A stretch of DNA of 64,000 nucleotides. It comes from Bacillus sp. FJAT-42376 (GTDB taxonomy: Bacteria > Bacillota > Bacilli > Bacillales > Bacillaceae). Shown here one piece after another: positions 26,866 through 32,854 of this stretch. Made by a program: the position numbers and the translations under genes. The stretch is taken from assembly GCF_003816055.1 (NCBI RefSeq), contig NZ_CP033906.1, forward strand, positions 3,162,001 to 3,226,000, in the 5' to 3' direction. The notes beneath the pieces were generated by a model. The model was given only the letters and a program-made list of their open reading frames with translations. It had not been told where the DNA came from and did no database searches. Each line of letters opens with the position of its first letter. The stretch's first letter is position 1.

Positions 26866-26882
26866 ATGTATTTTCCTTGTTC
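26866..26882. promoter_or_regulatory. Degenerate operator-like site (site 4)
   Basis: ATGTAT, 3 bp, CCTTGTTC matches the ATGTAT-N3-ACTTGTAT arrangement of sites 2 and 3 at 13 of 17 positions and lies 19 bp before the start of the secreted propeller. Nearby are TTACAAATGTAA (26888-26899) and a perfect 7-bp inverted repeat TCGTCAA/TTGACGA (26914-26932), which could belong to a second regulator. Confidence 0.4.
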
Positions 26883-26944
26883 ACTCTTACAAATGTAATG
26901 AACTGGAATGGCTTCGTCAATTCATTTGACGAAATTTTCAGAAA

Positions 26945-26985
26945 TAAGCAGAAAATAAGAAAACCGGATTATGAATCACATCCGG
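26945..26985 (-). terminator. Terminator of the regulator gene
   Basis: On the minus strand CCGGAT (26980-26985) pairs with ATCCGG (26964-26969) around a 10-nt loop, followed by TTTTCTTATTTT. The regulator stop codon overlaps the stem. Confidence 0.75.
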
Positions 26986-28399
26986 CTAATTGACTATTCA
27001 GCAGCTTTTCAATTCGTTCACATGCATCTTTCGGACTCTCCATCGAGGCCCAGACAAGATTCAATTCATTTTGAAGAATTTCCATTTCCTGCGTATGCAA
27101 GTTCAATTCGCTTACAGGAATGGCATATGGCAGCACTTCTTTAAACGCATTATAATTCTTCGGATGAATGTCCGGATTCAAAAGGGTGTCATCTTCCGCA
27201 ACTTTTTTTAAAGCTGGAATTGTGCATCCATTTTCTTTAAGAATCGTTTGAGCTTTCTCCCCCGCCATAAAATCCGCGAGGGCCTGAGAAGCCCCTTTCG
27301 CCTCGGAATTTGCATTAACCGCAATTCCGCCTCCAAGCAAAAGCGTTGCTTTTCTCTCTTTTTTCGGAAGCGGGAGAATGTCCCATTGTATATCCTGATT
27401 CCGGAATTCATTTAAGTAATAATACGTAGTTAAGATCATCGCAACTTTCTCTTTATTAAAGATATCTTCAGCCAGCTGATTGCTTCCATGTGTAAAAATC
27501 GGTGAAACGCGGTGCTTATACATCAAGTCCACACAGTACTGCAGTGCTTCGATATTCGCTTCATCTGCAAGTGTGAAACGGCTGCGGTTGGAGGTCATGA
27601 GCTTTCCTCCATTTTGAAGAACAAACACCGGCCAGCGGTGAAAGGAGGAAGAAAAACAAAATCCATAATGCTCTACAAGTGTCTTGTCTGCCCCTGTTTT
27701 CGTCGTTTTTAATGCGGCCTGAAGCAAGTCTTCCCAGCTTTCCATCTTTTGGAGTCCCGGCATTCCTGCATCTTTAAAAAGTGTTTGGTTGTAGCATATG
27801 ACAACCGGCGAAAACAGAAACGGTGTAGCATAAACGCTGCCGTTATGGGAAAACATCTCGAAAATCTGGCGGTAGCTGTTCTTTTCGGTCATGCGCGGCG
27901 ACTGGTAGGGATCCATTAAATGCACGCGGCCGCGCTCTGCGAATTCCCGGAATTGGGAATCGGAAACGATAAAGGCATCGGGTCCAGCACCCATTTCAAT
28001 CAAATCAATAAGCTGCGGGACATACTCTGTTTCCGGCATAATTTTCAAATGCACTTTTATGTGGGGATGCGTCCGTTCAAATTCATTCAGAATCTTTTCC
28101 ACGCTTTCCACTTCATAAGAAGTGGAATACCAGGCAAGTGTAACAGTTGTTATATTGGCTGCTGAATCAAGCGTAACCCGATTCCCTTTTCCCGGTATTT
28201 TTTCAATAAAGCCTTCTTCGACAAGCTGGGCAAGCCCTTTTCGAATCGAGACGCGGCTGATCTCATATTTGTGGCTGAGCTGATGCTCAGGAAGCAAATA
28301 TTCTCCCTTGCGAATCCTTGTGCTGACAATCTCGTCCTTCAATTCATTCATAAACTGATTATATTTTCTTTCAAAATCATTTTCTCTGCGTAATTGCAT
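26969..28399 (-). CDS. GntR-type regulator fused to a soluble sugar-binding-protein domain
   Basis: The 476-aa protein has a GntR-family winged helix at residues about 8-75 (KGEYLLPEHQLSHKYEIS, then SRVSIRKGLAQLVEEGFI, each part of the fold). It is followed directly, without signal peptide, by a complete family 1 solute-binding-protein domain (TVTLAWYSTSYEVESVEKIL, then AGPDAFIVSDSQ, SWEDLLQAAL and GGGIAVNANSEAKG). The layout parallels AraR, where a GntR helix is joined to a LacI-type sensor, but the sensor here is an ABC-transporter binding protein. It is inferred to sense an imported oligosaccharide in the cytoplasm and bind the ATACATGTAT sites. AGGAG precedes the ATG at 28399 by 8 nt. Confidence 0.85.
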   Translation of the reverse strand: MQLRRENDFERKYNQFMNELKDEIVSTRIRKGEYLLPEHQLSHKYEISRVSIRKGLAQLVEEGFIEKIPGKGNRVTLDSAANITTVTLAWYSTSYEVESVEKILNEFERTHPHIKVHLKIMPETEYVPQLIDLIEMGAGPDAFIVSDSQFREFAERGRVHLMDPYQSPRMTEKNSYRQIFEMFSHNGSVYATPFLFSPVVICYNQTLFKDAGMPGLQKMESWEDLLQAALKTTKTGADKTLVEHYGFCFSSSFHRWPVFVLQNGGKLMTSNRSRFTLADEANIEALQYCVDLMYKHRVSPIFTHGSNQLAEDIFNKEKVAMILTTYYYLNEFRNQDIQWDILPLPKKERKATLLLGGGIAVNANSEAKGASQALADFMAGEKAQTILKENGCTIPALKKVAEDDTLLNPDIHPKNYNAFKEVLPYAIPVSELNLHTQEMEILQNELNLVWASMESPKDACERIEKLLNSQLAGCDS

Positions 28400-28410
28400 G
28401 AGCACCTCTC

Positions 28411-29331
28411 CTAGCGGGTAGTGAACTTTAAATAACGGTCTAAAAATTGATAGGAATGCTCCCGGATCGCGGATGGGAACTCATGCCCGCTGCTGCCGAT
28501 CATCCAGTCAAATGAATCCTTTTCTGCCAATCCATCATATACCTTCTGCACTTCAAGAATCCCGTTTAACGCTTCTTTCCAGTGAGGAAAAACCGGATCG
28601 TTCCGGCACATCCACAAAAACAGCGGCACCGGAGCACATAAACTTAAGATTTCATGAAAATCAAACGGAATTTCCCCGTTGTCAATCCAATCGCTTATAA
28701 CCGGAAAATGACTGAACCAATCCCGCTTTCCCCATCGGTGGCGCTCTGGGTCTCCTGCCATCATACTGAATCCGCAGCTGCAAACGATCGCTTTAATCCT
28801 CTTCTCGACTGTTGCCAAAAAATAAGCATTATACCCGCCCAGAGAGTGACCGATTACCCCAATCCGATTCTGATCTGTCTCCTGCATGGACGCAAGCACT
28901 TCAATCCCCTGGAGATGATCAGCCATCATCTTTCCCGCTGCCGTGCGGCTTGGATACCGTTCGTAAAACCCTTTTGTTTCAAACGGGCGCTCACCCTTTC
29001 CAACCCGGTCGCCCGCTGTAATGGTGTCCGGCGCCAGCACAGCATACCCCCGTTTAGCAAGCTCGATGCCATAAGACCGCTCTTTCCTGCCTGAACGATG
29101 GGCGATATCCATTTTGCCTTTTTCATCAGTCGGATGCAAAGCTAAGATTCCCGGGAGCTTTTCGCCTTCATAATGGGGCAGGAGCAAGAGGGCCGGGACA
29201 GTATCGCCATCTGGCGCGGTATATTCAATCCGCTTGCATACGTACCCTTCTTCCTCGGTCTTGCTGAGAACGGAATAATCCGGAGAACAAATGCTCCACT
29301 TTTCATTGACGATATTCAGCCACCGATCCAT
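28411..29331 (-). CDS. Alpha/beta hydrolase (dienelactone hydrolase/acetyl-esterase-like)
   Basis: The 306-aa protein has the nucleophile elbow GVIGHSLGGYNA (Ser about 153), a likely acid in CRNDPVFP (about 245) and the His in SSGHEFP (about 285). The N-terminal part carries PALLLLPHYEG and GILALHPTDEKGK. No signal peptide is visible, so a cytoplasmic esterase acting on acetylated or otherwise esterified oligosaccharides is likely. The start is uncertain: the frame opens back to a TTG at 29469 inside the upstream gene, without a ribosome binding site, while the ATG at 29331 has only a weak one. It is cotranscribed with the propeller before it and the regulator 11 bp after it. Confidence 0.78.
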   Translation of the reverse strand: MDRWLNIVNEKWSICSPDYSVLSKTEEEGYVCKRIEYTAPDGDTVPALLLLPHYEGEKLPGILALHPTDEKGKMDIAHRSGRKERSYGIELAKRGYAVLAPDTITAGDRVGKGERPFETKGFYERYPSRTAAGKMMADHLQGIEVLASMQETDQNRIGVIGHSLGGYNAYFLATVEKRIKAIVCSCGFSMMAGDPERHRWGKRDWFSHFPVISDWIDNGEIPFDFHEILSLCAPVPLFLWMCRNDPVFPHWKEALNGILEVQKVYDGLAEKDSFDWMIGSSGHEFPSAIREHSYQFLDRYLKFTTR

Positions 29332-29393
29332 AATGATTTGTTTTTTGGTTCCCCACTCATGTGCTGAATTTCCAGTTAAAATGGATGTTACCT

Positions 29394-31187
29394 TTACAGC
29401 CTTAAAACTTCCCTCCACTTTGCATCGCCTCCGCTGATCTGCATCGATAAAAGACTGGTTCCCGAGCAAAAATACAGTTCTGATCCGATGATGGCTCCGC
29501 CGCTTGTGATGTTTTCCTTTACCGGTAAACAGGAGACATAATGGCTATGGAAATCCACTTTCCATATCGCACTTTCAAGTAAAAAAAATGCAAAATCAGC
29601 CGTTTGAATACAACCTCCTCTAACGGGCTTGCCGAATGCCGAACAGTTTTCAAGCTTATCAGCAGCCAGTGTACGGCTGTCAAACCGAAAGAAAAGAGAG
29701 GATTGTGTCATGCCGTATCCGGTGTTTCCGCTTACACAAATATGCGAGATTTCTTTTTCAAGCGGAAAAGGTACCGATACGTTTTCTATTTTTTTATTTT
29801 TCCAGTTTAATTTATATAAAACGGCTTCTTCCGCCATTTGCCGGGCCCCGCCCGGTGTAAGAATGCTGGTCGCTCCGATCATGTCTCCTTTAGAATCAAA
29901 AGCAAGGCTGACCGTACTCTGATCGGGTATGACCTGTCCGGGGGGCAAAAGATCAATTTTCCCCTTTTCAGGAAAATAGATTCCGAGGGAGCCTCCTCTT
30001 TCTCCATAACCGGGAAAACCCGAAAACACTATACATCTCTCATTTGGATGGACAGCACAATCACGGGGTCTGTGAATAGCCTCAGTCTTTCCGATCAGTT
30101 TTGGATTTCGGTTTGGAGCAAACGGCTTCTTCAAGGAGAATTCATACATTTTTCCGCCTGCATAGGCAAAACCAATCATCGTGCTGTCATCTAAAGAAGC
30201 ATACGTGCAAATGTTTCCGCCCCCGCCTTCTTCAAGCGACCCTAAAAGTTTGGTGCCTCTCTTATCAGCCGTGAATAGCTTCATTGGATGCATGCTCGTT
30301 CCATACAATTTCCCATCCGGAGCAGCTGCAACAGCGCTAAGCTCTGCACCTCGTGTTTTGTAAAACAGCGAGATCGATTTGCCAGTAAGTTTTAGTTTTT
30401 TTTCTGCTAAATCAGAAGCCTCTAATTGATCCGCTCCTGTCAGTTGCCCGTGACATGTATGAAATCCTTCTCCCCAATATTCCGGATCATCTTCAGGAGG
30501 CGGAATTTCCCTCACAGCTTTTCCACCGGCCAGTTCAGCCCAGTCTTGATCACGGTCACTCATTCTCAAAGCCCGGGTTTTATATTGGCCATATACTCTT
30601 CCGCCATTTCCCTTGCGTACATAGCCTGTTCCAGGGACAGCCGAGTCCCGGGCAATGATCGAATGTTCTCCGGTTGCCGGATGGAAAGCCGCAATACTGG
30701 GATTTTCTGTACCCAATCCGATATAAATCCACCCATCCCCGCCTGCAGCCATTGTCCCGGCATACCGGGATTCGCTTTTTAATGAAGGAAGACGCCTCAG
30801 CCTTAATCGAACAGGATCAAATTCTGAAACGCATAAATTGGGATAGGAAACGAAATAGACCAGTCCCCCGGGCCCTTCTGTCAAAGTAAAAACGGCCGCC
30901 TCGTCTGCCGCATTTTCTTTAAAAACACACTTTCCTGCAAAAGGATCTATACAATAGAAAACCGAACCTGCTCCGGAACAGTACAGACCGCCAGAAGTGG
31001 CATACGAAACATATGGATACTCGCTGCTGTTCATACTAAGCTGAATGGTTTCTTCTGTTTCAGGATTTATAATAAGAAAAAAACCCTTTGCCGCAATCAC
31101 GATTCTCTCCCTGCCAAACGCATCCCGGCAAACCGCTGCTGTTCTTGTTTCGCTGAGCTGCACAGGCGCTCCCCAGTTTTTCACCAT
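29394..31187 (-). CDS. Cytoplasmic beta-propeller protein, paralogue of the secreted one
   Basis: The 597-aa protein is made of repeated short beta strands typical of a propeller (GGLYCSGAGSVFYCIDP, GWIYIGLGTENPSIAAF, GKLYGTSMHPMKLFTAD). Late blades resemble those of the secreted propeller at 23946-26846: both have GG(S/T)L-x-IY followed about 20 residues later by PxQS(T/I)VS. It lacks a signal peptide and Ig domains. Function is unknown; an oligosaccharide lyase or binding protein is possible because some uronate lyases are propellers. The start at 31187 is used because AGGG lies 5 nt upstream and an operator lies outside the gene then; the open frame reaches 31283. Confidence 0.72.
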   Translation of the reverse strand: MVKNWGAPVQLSETRTAAVCRDAFGRERIVIAAKGFFLIINPETEETIQLSMNSSEYPYVSYATSGGLYCSGAGSVFYCIDPFAGKCVFKENAADEAAVFTLTEGPGGLVYFVSYPNLCVSEFDPVRLRLRRLPSLKSESRYAGTMAAGGDGWIYIGLGTENPSIAAFHPATGEHSIIARDSAVPGTGYVRKGNGGRVYGQYKTRALRMSDRDQDWAELAGGKAVREIPPPEDDPEYWGEGFHTCHGQLTGADQLEASDLAEKKLKLTGKSISLFYKTRGAELSAVAAAPDGKLYGTSMHPMKLFTADKRGTKLLGSLEEGGGGNICTYASLDDSTMIGFAYAGGKMYEFSLKKPFAPNRNPKLIGKTEAIHRPRDCAVHPNERCIVFSGFPGYGERGGSLGIYFPEKGKIDLLPPGQVIPDQSTVSLAFDSKGDMIGATSILTPGGARQMAEEAVLYKLNWKNKKIENVSVPFPLEKEISHICVSGNTGYGMTQSSLFFRFDSRTLAADKLENCSAFGKPVRGGCIQTADFAFFLLESAIWKVDFHSHYVSCLPVKENITSGGAIIGSELYFCSGTSLLSMQISGGDAKWREVLRL

Positions 31188-31217
31188 CATCACCCTATCG
31201 TTAGACGTAAACAGGTT

Positions 31218-31231
31218 GTATACATGTATAG
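31218..31231. promoter_or_regulatory. Putative operator of the glycan regulon (site 5)
   Basis: TATACATGTATA (31219-31230) is a perfect 12-bp palindrome 31 bp before the start of the cytoplasmic propeller gene. It lies directly downstream of a likely -10 region, so binding would block initiation. As the first site of the unit that encodes the GntR regulator, it suggests autoregulation. Confidence 0.62.
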
Positions 31232-31237
31232 ATTTAT

Positions 31238-31264
31238 ATTCTAAAAATTCAAAACTTTTGTCAA
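31238..31264 (-). promoter_or_regulatory. Likely sigma-A promoter of the propeller-esterase-regulator unit
   Basis: A consensus -35 TTGACA (31259-31264) is followed by TAGAAT (31238-31243) after 15 bp. The spacing is short; GAATAT at 17 bp is the alternative. Confidence 0.45.
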
Positions 31265-31284
31265 TGTTTTTTTCAGTGCACAAG

Positions 31285-31314
31285 AAAAACAGCCGGTATG
31301 AACCGGCTGTTTTT
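31285..31314 (-). terminator. Terminator after lapA
   Basis: Stem ACAGCCGGT/ACCGGCTGT with loop ATGA, flanked by A and T runs on both sides. It follows the lapA stop codon by 4 bp and marks the boundary between the core genome and the glycan locus. Confidence 0.88.
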
Positions 31315-31317
31315 CTG

Positions 31318-31662
31318 CTATTCTGTCATATGATTCCGTTCTGTCCGGCTTGGAAGTGTATCGTCATGGACCGGCTCTTTCGCCTGAAGCTCCTCATGGG
31401 AATGTACCGGTTTTTGTCTCTCTTCTTCCAGTTCCTTTTTCAGCATTTTGTTTTCTTTCCGCAAAGAGCGGATTCTGCTCATTCCGGAGAATCCTGCCAT
31501 TAAGGCACCTATGAGAACTGAACCTAATACAATCAATATTAACGGCCATTGAGATTGGCCGAATAAGTAATCAACTTCTACTGGTTCCACATTCAACACA
31601 GCGAAAACCGCTACGATAAGTGCAAAAAAGATAACCAGCAATAAACTCCATTGTTTTTTCAA
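31318..31662 (-). CDS. yrvD: LapA-domain membrane protein (YrvD)
   Basis: The 114-aa protein has two membrane segments (about 5-25 and 40-60) with the LapA/DUF1049 pattern NVEPVEVDYLFGQ between them. A charged C-terminal coiled-coil region follows (RSLRKENKMLKKELEEE). LapA-type proteins help assemble membrane-associated complexes; the role in Bacillus is not established. Translation starts at a TTG preceded by GAGAGGAA. In B. subtilis yrvD lies next to recJ; here they are 25 kb apart because of the inserted locus. Confidence 0.85.
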   Translation of the reverse strand: MKKQWSLLLVIFFALIVAVFAVLNVEPVEVDYLFGQSQWPLILIVLGSVLIGALMAGFSGMSRIRSLRKENKMLKKELEEERQKPVHSHEELQAKEPVHDDTLPSRTERNHMTE

Positions 31663-31664
31663 GT

Positions 31665-32570
31665 TTAATTCCTCTCTCTCTGCATGATGAATGGATTGAC
31701 GTGAACGAATACCCGCTGTACCTCATCAAATTCACTAAGTGCAGCACTCACATTCTTTGCGATCCGATGCCCCTCCAGGACCGTGATAGACCCATGCACT
31801 GAAATTTTTACGTCTACAATGACATAATGTCCGTGCTCTCTTGCAAACAGTTCATCAATCCGCTCCACACCCGCAATATTTAAAATGGCGGCCCTCATTT
31901 CTGCCGTGTCCTCTTCATGCATCACATGATCAAGGGAAGCATGGATCGCCTCGCTTCCTACTTTCCATGCGGTAAACAGGACGAGGATGGAAACGGCCAC
32001 ACCAGCAAACGGATCTGCATAAAGGAGCCAGTCAATGTGCAGCCAGGAACCGGTTATGGCTCCCAAGATCCCGATCATGGCTGCAAGTGAAGCAAATACA
32101 TCGGATCGATGATCATGGGCATTCGCAATTAGAGCTGCGCTCTTCAATCTTTTACCCAGTCTATAGTTATATTGAAACATTATTTCTTTTATAACAATCG
32201 CAGCAGCTACTGCGGCAATGGCAATGGGAGCAGGTGCTTTGGCAGGCTTAAAAAATGCTTCAAACGAGCTTTTGCCTATTTCAAAGCCGACAAGTGTCAA
32301 TAGAACTGCAACGACGACTGCGGCGATGGTTTCTGCTTTTCCATGACCGTATGGATGGTCTTCATCCGGGGGCTTTTTCGCAAGGCGGATTCCGAATAAA
32401 ACAACAAGTGATCCGGCTACATCCGAAACTGACATGGCAGCATCGGCGATGAGTGCTTTACTGCCCGATAGAAAACCGATTACACCTTTTAAAACAGCCA
32501 AGACCAAATTTGCACCAATACCTGCTGCTGCTGCCATTTGCACCTGTTTAAACCGGTCATCCTTTTTCAT
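31665..32570 (-). CDS. Cation diffusion facilitator family transporter
   Basis: The 301-aa protein exports divalent metal ions (zinc, iron, manganese or cobalt) in exchange for protons. It has six membrane segments. The metal-site motifs ADAAMSVSDV (Asp pair in helix 2, about 43-52) and ANAHDHRSD (His/Asp in helix 5, about 145-153) are visible, and a C-terminal cytoplasmic domain with HVNPF closes the protein. The start at 32570 follows GGGAGGG by 7 nt; the open frame reaches 32768 across an intergenic region that carries a small gene on the other strand. It is 2 bp upstream of yrvD. The metal cannot be told from sequence. Confidence 0.92.
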   Translation of the reverse strand: MKKDDRFKQVQMAAAAGIGANLVLAVLKGVIGFLSGSKALIADAAMSVSDVAGSLVVLFGIRLAKKPPDEDHPYGHGKAETIAAVVVAVLLTLVGFEIGKSSFEAFFKPAKAPAPIAIAAVAAAIVIKEIMFQYNYRLGKRLKSAALIANAHDHRSDVFASLAAMIGILGAITGSWLHIDWLLYADPFAGVAVSILVLFTAWKVGSEAIHASLDHVMHEEDTAEMRAAILNIAGVERIDELFAREHGHYVIVDVKISVHGSITVLEGHRIAKNVSAALSEFDEVQRVFVHVNPFIMQRERN

Positions 32571-32696
32571 AACTGTCCCTCCCTGACTGAGGTCTCTTCT
32601 TATCTTATCCTGCGCATGAAGAATAATGAGCATTTGCTTTGTAAATTTCTCCGGATAGGACATATTATCAAGGACTAAACGAAGGGAGATGGAAAG

Positions 32697-32822
32697 ATGG
32701 AAAAGTCCGATCAATTCGTAAAAGACCTGCACGAACGGCAGGAAAAGGATGAAGCAAACCGTGCACACCAGGGCAAAGGGAATCCGGGGAAAAAGTCACC
32801 GAGCAAAACACATAAGGGATAA
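32697..32822 (+). CDS. Small DUF4023-like protein, 41 codons
   Basis: The ORF starts ATGGAAAAG and has GGGAG 9 nt before it. The 41-aa product is very hydrophilic: EKSDQFVKDLHERQEKDEAN followed by a Gly/Lys/Pro-rich tail ending KTHKG. The pattern of FVxxLHExQEK, RxHQGxGxP and a final Lys/His tail resembles the short Bacillus DUF4023 family, whose role is unknown. It is divergent from the cation transporter gene and ends at the secDF terminator. Confidence comes from the ribosome binding site and the family resemblance together. Confidence 0.65.
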   Translation: MEKSDQFVKDLHERQEKDEANRAHQGKGNPGKKSPSKTHKG

Positions 32823-32847
32823 AAAGAGGACCGCTTTGGCGGTCCTC
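32821..32847 (-). terminator. Terminator of secDF
   Basis: Stem GAGGACCGC/GCGGTCCTC (32826-32847) with loop CAAA on the minus strand, followed by TTTTTATC. It may also stop the small + strand gene, though the tail on that side is poor. Confidence 0.8.
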
Positions 32848-32854
32848 CATCTGT

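Noticed and set aside
29332..29469. Longer N-terminus for the alpha/beta hydrolase
   Set aside because: The TTG at 29469 lies inside the upstream gene and lacks a ribosome site; the conserved fold begins later.
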